Source: Paracyclopina nana (Eukaryota; Arthropoda; Copepoda; Cyclopoida; Cyclopettidae). Taken from it: 64,000 bases of DNA. Below are positions 35,097 to 49,300 of this stretch, piece by piece (within the stretch, counting starts at the first letter, position 1; each line of letters opens with the position of its first letter). The notes below the pieces were generated by a model that made no database searches, had not been told where the DNA came from, and saw only the letters and a list, made by a program, of their open reading frames with translations. The stretch spans positions 7,874,001 to 7,938,000 of the forward strand of contig JAGUCH010000003.1 in the NCBI GenBank assembly GCA_019096065.1, given 5' to 3'. Made by a program: the position numbers and the translations under genes.

Positions 35097-38000
35097 GGGT
35101 AAAACGAAGGAGTGATAACACGTTACAATAACTTTCAGAAAACTTGGGAAAATTTCTGGTTGGGAGAATGCAATTTTCGTAATTTGGGCCAAGAAACGCT
35201 TCATCTCCTCCATCGTCGTATGGCCGATACAGCTGCGTCGTTATATAGCAGTTTCATCAATTACATTCCGGATACATTTGAGCTGTCATTGTAAGCCTGT
35301 CTAATTTCTCAGCCATTTCATGGAGAGTATTATATAGCCAAGTAGAAAGCCGCGAATTTCCTCCTCCTCCTCTCAGATTCCTTCTCAAGCAGATCCCTTA
35401 ATCGTCACTTACTTTGAGTATAAAATAATGAGTCTACACTTTTCGAGGGCAATTTTCGGGATAAACCAGCAGCAGAGCCATGTATAAAATTCGCTCCTCT
35501 GAGGAAAATGGCGAATTTGGGTGGCAACATTTTCCAGTGAAGTGTATCAAATTGAGCCAAATAAATGAGTGGGAAATTGTCCATTTGCAGCAGCCTAAAG
35601 TTGTTTGTGCTCGAGCCTGCAACAAAAGAAGGAAACCCTCACAAATCGAGGGTAAGGTTGCCATGTCTAATCGCTTTTGATTTGTGGAAGGTGAAAACAT
35701 CTCAATCAAGTCCGATTCTCACATCATGCAATGCCACCCCACCAGCCATAATTGGATCGACGGGAATTGTCATTATCCTTATCCAACAAATGATAAGTTT
35801 TCCCCTACGAAGCTGAATTTGAACTAATCAAATTGGTCACGATAAAATTAGGCGAGCCTTATACAATGCAATGATGCTGGTGGCTTTTAATTGACAGCAG
35901 TCAATAGTGCATTGATTGTGTCTGCTACGATCGATTAAAAGATCGTTTAATTACCCAGCTGCCTAATGACTGAAAGCACGACCGACAAATTCGCGCAAAA
36001 ACTGGCCCTCCAACGAATATACGCGTACCTTGTATAATTACACCCATGAAAAATGACAAACATTTCGTGTGCTCATTTATAGCTGTCATTACTCCGCCTC
36101 AGTTCCACAAACTGGTGGTGGCTTATTTAAGAATTCATGCACTGAACATTTACTATACATTGACCAGCTGTAATTAAAGGGAGGTCTGTTGTTGACTTTT
36201 CAATTAATATTGGTGATTTTCATACTCGATTTGCTTAGACTTACACCTTCACTTCAAGTTGCTGTTTGCCGCCTAATTTACATCTTGTTGAAAAGGCGTT
36301 TTGCCAGCAGCTTAAAATATTGCCTTTCCCCGTCAAGTATTCAAAGCTTGGCTAACAGCAACCGATTTTCTGATCCTTTGTATGGGCAAAAATATGCCCT
36401 CTTCAAAGAGGGCTCAAGCGAGGATAATTTGCATCTTAATATGAGTGACACTCCAACGCGTAAAAATAGTAACAAAACATCTTCAACAAATAATCTAGCT
36501 TGGCATGACTTTGCAATATTTTCAGTGTCATCATTAACATTTTGGCGTGAGTAGCTCATTTGCACGCATTCCTGGCTCAATTAGTTGAACATATCAGAAA
36601 TGTGGGGCTGCATCGGTTTTCATCGCCCATGTTTTATCCATTGATATTCAAGTCTTTTCCTCTCTCATATTTATTCAAAGCTGGTTTGGACCCCCCTTAC
36701 CCCACGCCTCACGCTTGATTTTGTACCTACGTACATACTGGTATATGTACATAAAAGATAGCAGCATAAAGATGCTTCAAAGAGAGTCCAGCTTTTATGT
36801 CTGATGGCTGCGCGTGGCAAATCAAGTATTCGTCGCACATTGTCAGATATTGGACATTTGAGGTGGTTCAACAAACCACCGCGCGACGACAACAGTCCTA
36901 CACAAAGTTTGGGTTAAATGGAAAAGCAAACATTTGCATGTTTTTCCTTCTACCTTGCACTTCCAGTGCAAATATTGGGAACCAGTAATTTACCCAGATT
37001 TTGGAGACTTGTGCAGGTTTTCAAGCCGTATTATGAAATATGCTATGGAAAACAATTGTGCAAGTGGAATATGTTTGCATTGTTTTGCGTAGATTTAGAT
37101 GTGAATCGATGCATCATCAGAAACTTTAGCCATTCAAAGTTGACAATGGTGCAGTATCTAACTGTCTGCTGTAGTATGCAAGTAGACGTCAAGAAAAGTT
37201 AGCACTTTTGGAAGAAAATTGACGGCTCAATTTTTGCAGGCATAAAACGATAAGCTCAGCCACAGTGTGATTTTGATCTGTGTCAAGCCTGACTGGATAT
37301 GTCATGATACGTTTACCACCCAAAAAGTGGGCCATAAAAAAGAGTTGCTGGAGACACACACACACATTTTATGCTCAATACCTACAAAAACATGGGAGGG
37401 TTTTGCTTTTTTGGCTGTTCAGCTGCTCAGCTTACATACATCCAGCAAGTTCTTGTAATGACTTTTTTACGACTATCGAGATCCCTTTAACTGCAACACA
37501 GCAAATCAGACAGATCAAATGCACAAAAAGCCAGATAAGGGCTGGTGTGTCTTCCCCAAGTTTCAGTCTTGTTGTCATTTTTTTCCAAATATAGCAGTTT
37601 AGTATTCAGCTCAAGATCCACCACAAGTGAGGGAAAAAAAGTTTTCCATAAAAAGCCCCAGCAGCAGTTCCAGTCGGTTTGGTCACAGATGTCTCAATTT
37701 TGGATGCCTCATGCTGTTTGTTGTCCGAATTTACGTGCTGAGCAAGAGAATGGTGGCGCTGCAAAAGTTTTACCTGAGTGCAGAGCTGTGGACAATTGTC
37801 TGAGGGACCCATTAACAGTTTCAGTGCACTGGTAATACCACTACAGTCGACCAAGCCTACTTGAAAACCAACCCGTACGTGTATTTTCTGGAGGACCACC
37901 CACAATGTTTTGTAAAAAGAGAAGAAGAAGGCAACAGTTGATGCCAAAGACTAAAAACCACCTTGGAAAAAAAATCCCCCAAAACCTCGATAGGAAATTA

Positions 38001-41000
38001 TTCTTAAAAAAGATATCTAAGCCGAAAATTGGCAGTGACATGCAATTAACACAAAATCCATAATCATAAACCTGGTAGTCTATTAGCCATAAACATGCTT
38101 TTTTTATGCCTTCACTCATGCAAAATACAGCCATCAAAAGTTGCGAGAATTTTCCCCTTGTTCCACCAAGTTTTTTTGGTGGCATTAGAGTCTGCCCTTA
38201 CATATGTTGATGGCCAAAGCCTCTCTATATTGTGGACATGGCCTGACTTTTTTCATTGTTCACTCCATGAACGCGCGCAACAGAGACGTTGACGTCGGCT
38301 AGCAAGGCATAAATCGTCCCAGTTGGCATTTAACACACAAAAAACTTGTCAAAAAAGCTATCCTCACCTCAGCCAACAGCTTTTGGGGCTGCATTACCAT
38401 ACAATGCTTTATTATAACTTGCAAATGAGGTGAGGGGCACTGAGTGATAAAATAGTCATTTATCATTGGGTGGGCTGTCATTAAGTAGGAGGAAATTAAG
38501 TGAAAATTCCATTTGGTAAATTATCATCTTCACTTGAAAGTTACACTCTTAGGCTGCCGAGATTTACTGACAAAACAAAAATGGAGAGGAATTTTCATAT
38601 TTTACGAGCATTAGCTAAATATGCGCGTGTATTAGCTAGGAGCTTTCTTGCTTCTCCAGAATGATTGTCAAAAAAGGTGGGATTAAAAAAGAGTCTGTCG
38701 GTCTTTTTGTCTAGGCTGACAATGAGACTGCGTCATTGCATCAAGTGAGTCATGCTGCTAATGCTTTTGATTTCGCATTTTCCCCTTGTAGCATGGCTTT
38801 AGTGTTTATTCCATAGTACTCATGGTTCCAATCTCAAAGTTCGAGATGATCTGGCACAATTTGAGCCAAAGCAAAGGATTGTTTTGAACCCTGGCTTTAA
38901 GCCTCTAATGCTGCCAAGTCACGTTTCTGCAAAGAATTTAATTTCACCTCTGCTATATACTAGAATTTTAGGCCCAGGAAATATGGCATCCTGTTACCAT
39001 TTTTCCCCTCGTCTTCTCCTGCTTCTTCGTCGGTGTCCCCATAAATCGTGGCCCTTTTCCTTCACTTTCTTTTGATTGTTTCAGGACACTAAGGAAGTGT
39101 GAGAGATATGGCCATTTGATTGCTCTCTGTCACATATTTCACTTCAGAAACATTTCTTCGTGTTGTTTCCCCATAATGCACGAAATAAAGCCCATTTTGG
39201 CATCTCAAATGGCGCAATATGTGAGCCCAGATAAGAAATATAGCCATTCGCACTGTTTTCAACGCCAGAAAGTTTTGCTGCAGATTTTTCGCCCCTTATT
39301 TCTGTCAAAACAACGAGTTGGCATTTTTGTTTGTTTATGTCTGCTTAGCGGGACCAGAGCATCTGTTGACAAAAATCCCCAAAAATTATTCAAAAATGTC
39401 AAATATTCATTTTTCGTTCTCTCTATTGTTGAATCGATTTGTTGTTCACCTGCACTTAATGTCCTACTCAATTTGTCAAGTTTTGTCCACCACAAAAAAC
39501 TCCCTGATAATTACAGCGCCATTTTTGGTTTTATGTTACCACAGTCATCAATAATTCAAGACCAACTTGTTGCAAATTCCAATAAGTGAAAGGAGGAGGG
39601 CTAGAATAAAACAGTTTTAAGCCTTAGCAGTCAACATAAAAATCAATAATGCATTGGACATACACACAAAAGGACACCACATATTCTACACCACCCAGTT
39701 AATGACTATAATCATCTAATGGTTTAGTTTGTCTTTTTTACTTTTCTCATCAAGTTGGTAATCTAGTGACAAATTAGGGGAAAACTGCTTGCATCATGCT
39801 CGCTAACTACTATCAAAGAATCATCATCATCCTCATTGTAAACTGGGTGGGTTCCAGACTTTATAGATGATGGTGATGATAAGACAGCCAACAAGCATTC
39901 AACACCCCTAAAAAGATTACTGTCAAGCTTGCCAAATTTAAAAAAGATCCACAGCCTTGATTGGGCTTCTGGGCTCCACATCAAGTCATTCACAGAAAAA
40001 TGTTTCAGGTTTTTCTGCCTACATTCAACTGGGTCAAACCTGACGGTTTATTATGGACTGATGGAGTAAGAAGAGATATCTGTCAGTCAAAAAGTGGATT
40101 TTCAAGTTGGACATCCTCTACCCGATTTTATACTAGACGATGAAGTACCATATACCTATTGTGCCATGTGAGTGATTTTTGCTTTGTCACCAATTCATGC
40201 ATGCACTTGTGTCCTTTGTGGACCTCATCAAAGTAAATTGCTGTTTGCACACAACAGGCTAACAGAGCCTTAATAGGGACCTAATTGGAAGAAGATAAAA
40301 AAAAATTCCGATAATCAATTGCAACGTTCAGCCGGTAACTGTAAATATATTTAGTAGTATGGCGAATTGTTGTCCCAAGGGGCGCTTTCACATTAGGTTC
40401 TTTTGTAATTTGATGGAATTTTTGAGGGGCCAACCTCACTTTTACTAACAATGTTTGTCGATTTTGACCAACAATAGAAAGAGCCCTGCTGTAGACCTGT
40501 CCAATATATTGGATAATTTTCTTATGGCTGGAACACAAAAACCAACTTCCTGAAATAATAATAGTGAGGATGGATGATGATGATGATAATACATTTATCG
40601 AAAAAGGAGCCTCAGTCCAACAGCACAATGTGGAAGTAGTACAAGCATGATAATTGCCCTTTCCCCCCAACTGCTAGTGTTCTATATCCTAGCTATTGTG
40701 GGCACAACTTTTCACAGGGTCTTTTCTTTTATTGAGGAAACTTTCCAAAAGGATATCATCCTTTTTTCTCATTAAAAGATCTGGGGAAATCATCATGCTT
40801 ACCAAAGAAAAGTTTCTTTTGCCACAACATAAAGCCAAAAACAAGGCTTTTTTACTGTTGTTGCTGCTGTTGGCCAGCTGTGTACATTACTGTGGCATGG
40901 AGCACCCTGTGGGAGCTAATGAGGAAACAAGAAAGAGTGGCTGTCATTTCCACCTGTCAAATGTCCGAATTCATGCATCATAAATGGTTAAAAGCAAGCA

Positions 41001-44000
41001 GAGCTTTCCAAGACTAATTTCGGCTCGTTTTTTCCCCAATCATGTCAGCAGCAGCAAACAAAAAACTGTCAGAGGAAGAACAAATGAGGCAGACAGCACC
41101 AAACACCTCTTTATTGGAGATATTGGAACTTGTCTAGACTCGTCATCTAACCTGTCCAGTTAGGGTCAAAATGGCGGACACTTTGAAGCATGCTCAGGGG
41201 AAGTGGAGCAGCGCACTTGTCAGACGTTTCTGGGTTAATTTCATGAGTTTCATGAAGGGGGGCCAAATTGAGTTATCAATCCAAAATTAAGCTCTGGTTT
41301 CAATACATAACATCAACGCATATTTATTCTTGACAAAACAAATAGCAAACAAAAACCCACAGTAATTGTGCTAGTAGTTATTAGTCCACTGCACCAAAGA
41401 GTAATTGAGGAGTCACTCAAAAGTTTGCTCTTCTGCTTGATTGTCAACAATTAACGAAAAGTTGGTTATAATGGAGGCGAACAAAAATTGTAGCCTTGTT
41501 TCTTTATGAGACATTGATGGAGAACGTACCACTGATTGCACACGAGGAAAATGAATTTGAAATGAGTTGGTGGTAAAGCTTCAGTAGTAGCTTTAGTGGT
41601 AGTGAATGATGATGACCCCGACCACACATTCGTCTTCTCTGTTTATACAACAGAGGCAAAGGGGAAAAACGAAAAGCTTTTTCTACTAACTCGACCTAGC
41701 AGCGAAAGCTCCATTACACTTAAGCTCTGCAAAAAGCCCAGATTTTCCCACTATAGGAGACAAAAAATGTAGCCACAAAAAACCTTCAACTTTTTTCTTC
41801 ATTCCATTTTTAATTACCATCATTATTATCATCTTTGTACGAAGGTTGGGGATAGTGTACACATTTCCTTATTACGTATGGGTCGATTTTTGCGGTACTT
41901 GTTTTTCCTGGGGGGAAGCTATTGACCATTAGCGAATGCGAGCTATGGCAATAAAAGCACGTGAGAGGTGTATTGATGTATTTTGACGTATCATGACTGA
42001 AAATGATGGAATAAAAGTGTAGGACGTTGTACATGCACTACGCTTGAATATGGAAGCATAATTGCTCACGCGCGCACACTATTCCCCTTATTTCCATAAT
42101 TAAATAAGTCTTCCTTCAAAAAGACTGCTTCCATTTCTAAGTACTTTTTGACATGCAAGGTGGATGCGTTGGCATCAAACTCGAGCTCAACAAGTGCTCA
42201 AAAACCAACGGAAAAGTAGGTATTAAAAGTAGGTCAATAAAATGGTAAGATATGATATCCTCCATTGTGACTAAAGTGCACATAACTATAGGCTGACAGG
42301 TATGTAGTTGTTGGCCTGACATTATGAGGAGCAATGTATTTAGAAAAGTCTGCTCAACGGGGGTCCAAGTAAGGCCTGTCAACTTCAAAAGATCAGAATA
42401 CATTTTCTTAATGGGACTGCCGCTACTTGTAGCTTTTTTGTGGCTTCAACAGTAGGATGTGAGGAATTTTCTCCATCATGCAATCTGATGATGTGTTTGG
42501 TTGGTTTGGGTGGGCCATTTCATCTAAGGTAGCCAGCAAGAGAAGAGTGACTCCCCTTTTTAAAGGAGAATTTCCCCCTTGAAAGATGTAGGCCAGCAGC
42601 TATATAGAGAAATGAAGGAAATGCCTGAAACTGAAGGATTTTTGATTGAGGCAGATGAGGAGGGCCGCATATGCGACAAGAAGCATGTGTGTGTGGCAGA
42701 GAAAATGAGCATCTTCCATTTCCCCTCTGTGTCATTTTCTCCATCTCTAGCATTTGCATGAAGATTATGAAGAGCAGCTAGCATTTCGCCATAAGAATGC
42801 ATGCGTGGTTCTAGTGGGGAAATACCTGTGCACTACTTCTCCCATCGTAGTAGTACATTTAATGGGATAAGCCCATTTTGCTCCTATTAGTTCTGCATTG
42901 TCATTTCTTCGTGGCCAAAAAGGAGTTGTGGCTTGGCCCTCCTAATGGCGATTTCAATCTATTTCACTCTATTCCAAAGTGCAGCATCATTCCCAGAATC
43001 AAAATCACTTATTAGCTTGGAACTCGAACGAATTCTCGTTTTTCAATTATTTCTTCCAAAATAGCATGAGGGGAGCTGGTAAGTTTCTAGCTTTTAAATG
43101 CCAGGATAATTTAATTGGATGATTTACCAGGATTCCTAGACGCACGTTCATTAAAACAATCATTTCCGAAATGATAAAAGCATTTTTAATAGAAGCCTCA
43201 AGCTTCATTGCTGTACATGGTAAAAAATTGAAATCGGCCCATCTTTTGCTCTGTGGAACTGATAAATGATTTGGAGCCAATAAAATGATGAATCACCCTT
43301 TTCCGTACGGAGCTGAAACACTGCTAGATGAACAATGTGTGTCACAATACAAAAAAAGGTTCTTCTACCGGTACACTAACGAGCCTTATTGATGATCTAG
43401 TTTGGAATTTACTCACATTGTTTCTCCACGCTCAATTGGATCGAAAATCTCAGTGAGATATTCCAGACATCACCCTCAATTGAAACAAAGTATGCTTCCC
43501 CTCTTTTTCTTCCAGTATCCAGCTACTACAGTGGCAGGCTTTTCCAAATTGGGTCAGGAGGATGAGAAATTGAATTTCTGCTTGTTTTGCACCACAAAGG
43601 CCTCCCCACCAGACATTTTTTGACTAAAGTCCCATCCTCCCTTTTTCAGATACCTTGGGACTCTGCTGATGCAATATGTTATACTAGCTCAAAGGTTTTG
43701 AGTTACAAATCCATTTTAAGCTTCACTCTGGAATGGTAATGGTATTTAATGCCTCTCTGGTGGGACATTGGAAGTATTGAAGTGGCTGAAAAATACCATA
43801 TCTAAAAAGGGGGTTCAAGAGCCCGTTTCCCATGATAAATCTAAAATATGCGAGATAGAGGAAGTTAAGTATACCCTAATATGCCCCATCATATCCAAAT
43901 GTGCTTCAACGAGAGAGAGACGGGATAAGGGGAGGAAGTAATGCCTTCACAGGATTTTTCCAGCAAAATTCACATAAAAGTTATTGTGGCCAAAATGGAC

Positions 44001-46321
44001 GACACCATGGCCAAGCAGTTTTAGTTGTGATAAGTGCCTTGTTTGTTCCTCTCAAAGAAGGACTTCAAATGTGGCTTTTGCCAGTTTGAAAGATGGCTAT
44101 CAAGAAGGCACATGCAATTATTTGACCTTCTCCAAAGCTAAACGGTCACCACAGCCCTACTTGTATAAGTGTATGAATGACCCAGCTGAATGCTAGAATT
44201 TCTGATAAAAATCAGGCGTCCTTTTGACGTGCGGATGTCAAGGTTCTTCTTCTTCATCTTTTTCACCCTCCAATGAACTTTTTGGCTTTTTTCTCCACAA
44301 AATTCAAGGTGGGTCTGTTGTCACACCCAATCATGTCAAAGTTGTGCCTGTCATCATCTTGAATTCCAGGGGATTTTTAGCTAGTTGACTCCAAAACAAT
44401 GGCTTCTATTCAGCCATGAAGCCATGAAGTGTATATAGATTGTTGGGGGGGGGGAGAAATCCGGAAAAGTGCGAAAAGTACAGTAAAATGCTAATGAAGC
44501 TACTGGAGGTTGTGATGGATGGTGGTAGCTACTACTGCTACTCATGATATTCTTCCCCTTTATGCACAAACGAAATTAATATTCTGCCTAATGGTACTGA
44601 TACTCTGGGACCTTTCTCACCCCCATTTTCAGATGCCTGGGGCAACTCCTGTCGACGTCGGTGCTAGCTCCTTTGAGTCACTTTTTTGGGGCTATTCTAC
44701 ACACGTTCCACAACATGAAATAGGGCTACCAGCTTCTATGGTAAAAGAAGAAGAAGCTTTTAAACCGAGCAGATTTTGTGGCTAGCTCGGCCTGCTATGT
44801 AGTACATGCAGTAATTTTGTCTAAAATGCTATTTATGGGCAGGCTATCCAGGTCCATACATACGAAAATGCTAGAAAGGATCATTTTGGTACAGGGCTGG
44901 CAATCTTGCAAATCCAGTTTATGTGGTAACCTAATTATGAAATGTTTTGCATAACCCTTTGTTGGTTGTGTACATTTCTAGGACAACCTGGACGAGGTGA
45001 TTAATCGCGTCAGTCAGGTTTGCAGGGTTACTTCATTTCCTAATCCTGATGGCGAAACTTGATTTTTATGCCCTGCCATAACTAAACGAAACAACATGTA
45101 AAATAGCCCGGCAATTAATTCAAGAAAATGAGTAAATGCAACCAATTTAAACCCTATTTATGGCATGCTGTATGCTAGAAAAAGGTGCCACTTTTGCACT
45201 GAGACAAAAGTTATTTCATCATGGAGTGACACTTTCATAAAATGCACCCAAATGAAGTCATTTCTCAGCCAAGCTGCAACTAATTAAAATCTCGTTTTAA
45301 AAAGCAGCAGCGGCATTCCAAGAAGAGCTTTAATTGACTCGAGCTTCTTTGATGTTATGCATTCTTGAAATGTCATCAAATCTTGGTATGAAAGTGGCTT
45401 GTTTTGATGGAAGATAGCGGCAGATTTCCCTTTGGTCATATTATGGCCGGTCGGTCGACGTCGTTTTTACTTCATATCTAATAATCCTTTATGGGCCGAC
45501 ACACGAAAATCCAGCGAGACAAAGCCATGGCGACACTAAATGTCGCACTTTTCTACCAACAAGAAATTCCTTGGCACAAATAGGCCGAAAAAGATCCCTT
45601 TGTCCCCCTCCCTGTCATTCCAAAGGCTGACCAACTTTAACAGAACTTCTGGTGCAACTAATGGCGGATTCCTGGCTTGAAAGTAGTGCCTTTCTAAAGT
45701 TGGAAATGACAAACTTATAAAGCTATATATCTCGTAAATCTGAGATCGTGGATTGGAATGCAGTTGCCTATTAGCTAACAGCCACAAAAAACATCTCAGC
45801 AATAACTATTCAATTGGAAAAATAAGTAACTCCACTTCTCCGGGGATTATGGAAATAATGTACCATAAAAACTTTATTGCCAAAATAGAGGGGCAGCCTT
45901 TATGCAATTTTTTCACGACCTCTGCTCTGTGGACAGGTTTGACAATTTAACCGGTCGTATTGAGTGCGCATTTGGTGCATTTAAAATGCATCAAAACGAG
46001 CCCATCCAAACGTGACGACGCATTCACTATAATACCAAATCAAGATTAACTACACCCATGTCACTTTCACTTAGAAGTGGGCTAACTCATGCAATGCCCC
46101 AATCAATCAGGCCAACGAAGATTTTTGGTTCTAAAAACTTTATTTTTTTCTCACAAATCTGGATGAATCTCGGTGGGTTTTTTCGCGAGTATTAAATATG
46201 GTGGTGTATAAGAACTACACAGAAAGATGACAAGATTAGTACAGTAAGGAGTACGATGATGAAGCTACTTGCTCTTGCGGGCGCACGAAACGATAGATAT
46301 ATAATAATAAAAATGCACAAA

Positions 46322-49300
46322 TTATTCATGCTGCTGCTGCACATAAATATGCCTTCGTGGAGGTGGTGGATATGCTTGGTTGAGTGCTGCGCTGTGTCGA
46401 CTCTTTTTCTTCATCGACCCATAATTGCTCGTTTTGGGGAAGCACAAATCGTTGTAGGACACTCGATTTAAATCACCGCTTGAACTGTTGGTCCGGTTCA
46501 AATTGGACGAGACTAAATCTGGTCGAAGGCTTTCCTGCAAAGTAATAAGAGATCGGTTAGGATGATTGCGTCAAGGGGATTTCTGTGAACTACTATATAT
46601 ATTTATTTATCGTGTCAGTCGCATGCAAAATCGGATCAAAAGAGATTAGGAGGTTCTCAGCTGTCACAATATTTTGTAATTGAGACAATGCTAAGAAGCC
46701 GCAAAAAATAAGTAGCACGAGGACAAAAAGCTAAATATGCTGTTAGCATGCAAAAGCATAAGTGATTTATACACACACACGTGCTGCTGCTTTTACCTAT
46801 ACACATGGCCTTTTACCTAGATCATTTCAATGTCGTCGGGAGGATTGAGTAACTGCAAAATCATCGTTTTTCCACCATCACCAATTATGTTCTCATTTTT
46901 AGGAAATGCTTAAAAACGTCTAGCTTACCTTGGAGTCATTAAAGACTGCCTCGTAGGAAATGTATCCGGCGTTTTTCATGTTCATCATCTTCTCGTTGGA
47001 AGTGTACAGTGCATCTGGTGGGATGACTTGCTTCTCCATATGCCCACTGTGGCTGCTATGAGTCGATTCCAAGTCCGTCTTGTCACTATTTGAACGGACA
47101 AAGAAAAAAGCCAAGTTGTAGACGAATGTGCGAATATGTGAATTTATAGTAATTTAAAAAGACGACAAAAAACACATGCTACTGTGCACTATTTCATGTT
47201 TAAACGGAGCATACAGCAATATGTACACACATGCTTTTAATGACTTTGCGGTATATGATATATAGTGTGCAAATTGTTTACCTTTCGAGGTCACTGGGTT
47301 TGTTGTTGCAGTCTTTCTTGCTTCCATGGTGTGGGCCATTTTTGGAATTGCCACTGTTGCAGCAGCAGCATTTGTCAGCCTTCACGCAATAGATGATGAT
47401 CAGGATCAAGAGCAAAACGGTCAAAATGCAGCCCACGACCACTGCGATAAGCGACTCCTGAGAGACATGCTCTGTGAATAGAGAAACCCTGGTCAAACAA
47501 CTTGCTCAACTGCTTTAATATGTCTGCGTACCTTTTACTGCCAGTCTAATGGTGTGAGTGTCAACACCATGTTGGTTGGACACCCGAAGTTCGTAGGCGT
47601 GACTGTCGGTCGGGTGAGCGCCATTAATGCGCAGAATGGAAATGTAACAATCAGGCTTATTAGGGGATCGCTTCACATTCTCAGCGACAAATCTCCCATG
47701 GCCAGTACCAGAGGCCAGGATCACCTTGTTGCCACTGCCATTGCCCATATCGCCCAAGTGCCAAGATTGGTTGGACACTGGATTGGCACAGAACTCGACT
47801 TCCAATGCTGCATCAGCACCAATTGGCACCATGATCTCATGCTTGGCCAAACGGTGGAGAACTTGAGGAGCACCAGTGACCTCCACCTTAATTGGGTCCG
47901 ACTGCACTGACCGCTCTTCACCCTTGATCTCGGTGGTGGCCTTGCACACATACTCCCCTTGGTAGTCGTAGGTCACATTCTCAATTAGCAGTTGTTGGCT
48001 GTAGCCTCTAATCAACACCTCTTGGGTGGGCAACATCTGAAGCCAGCTGTAGCGTGGTGGAGGGTTGCCTTCAGCCTCGCATGTCAGCAATGTTTTGTTG
48101 TACATTTGCGCTGACACAACCTTTGTTGGTCCCACAGTCAAGATTTGAGGAGAATCTGCAAAAATCATATGTGTCAATTGACGACAGGCGTCAACTTGGG
48201 TATTTGATAACTTACATTTGACATCAAGTTCGACATAATCAGGTTTGCTCATGCCCAGCTGATTTTCAGCTGAGCAACTGTAGAGACCAGCAGTGTGCCT
48301 TGTCACAGGGCTGAAGATAATTTCCTGCTCTGGACTGAAGATACCATCGAGGCCTTCTTTTCTCCAGAGGATGGCAGCCGGAGGGTTCGAGTCAACCTTG
48401 CACCTCAAGGTGACAGAGTCCTTTTCATCCTCCAAGTTTTCCAGCGGAGACGTCTCGATTTTTACAGTTGGTGGATCTACATTTGAAAGGAAAAAGAATT
48501 TGATGATGGTGTCTTGAGGCCCCCAAACTACATGGCTCTATCTTTTTCACTGCAAGCCACGATACTTACAATGGATGGTGAGAGATTTTTGGGCTGAAAG
48601 AGGCTTTGATAGAGCTGGATGTGTGGCAACACAACTGATGCTAGCTCCATTGTCTTCTTTGGACACTGGTAGGGTTAATCTGGAGAAAGAGGTCCAGGTT
48701 CTTTGGCTTTCGCCCTGACGTTTGTCCTCCTGAACATGGCCACTTGTGATTTCTTGGCCATTGGCATACCAAGCCAGTTTGGCGGGAGGATTGCCACCAG
48801 TTGCAATGCATTCCAGTTCCAAATCCTCACCAGCTGCTGCAACTATATCGTTGGTCGCGTCCCCTACTCTCTGGACCATGACATTATTAGGTGCCTCTGC
48901 AAGAAAAGAAGTGGCACTTTATTACTGCCAAACATCACATCACCACCATGCACCAGCTACCCCCTCCTTCTTTTTAAGTGGCAAGTAGATTTTTATTCAT
49001 ACATCAAATTGTGACAGCTTCATCTTTAGCCAGAGGAGTAATATGTGTATATATACTTGCTAGGGGGGAATGTGAGAGCATTTTATTATGCACCTTAGTC
49101 GACTCTCCCAAAGAGCTAGTAGAAGAAGGAAGAGGAGGGATGAAAGCCATCCAAAAAAGTTTGTTATTTGTCGAGAGTGTGAACTCATAGCGCAAACTCG
49201 AGAGCTAAGCAGAGCAAAAAAAACTTTTATCCTCTTTTTCCCTCCACTTCCTTAGCTGCCATCTGGCATCCCCATCCTTCAATTTATGTGACCCCCTGAC

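Larger units (their letters stand above)
28486..46321. other. Gene-poor 18-kb stretch with two tRNA genes
   Basis: Apart from two tRNA-His genes and one inverted-repeat element (34946-35096), I find nothing I can support. The longest frames (39116-39589 plus, 157 codons; 40281-40670 minus, 129 codons; 36189-36554 plus, 121 codons) have no domain or splice context and fit chance. It lies downstream of the Ig receptor gene and could contain its long 3' UTR or distant regulatory DNA. Confidence 0.55.

Noticed and set aside
39116-39589. 157-codon plus frame
   Set aside because: No recognisable protein features; low-complexity hydrophobic composition typical of T-rich non-coding DNA.
44440-44456. 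Poly-G run
   Set aside because: A lone homopolymer with no G-quadruplex spacing or neighbouring motif.
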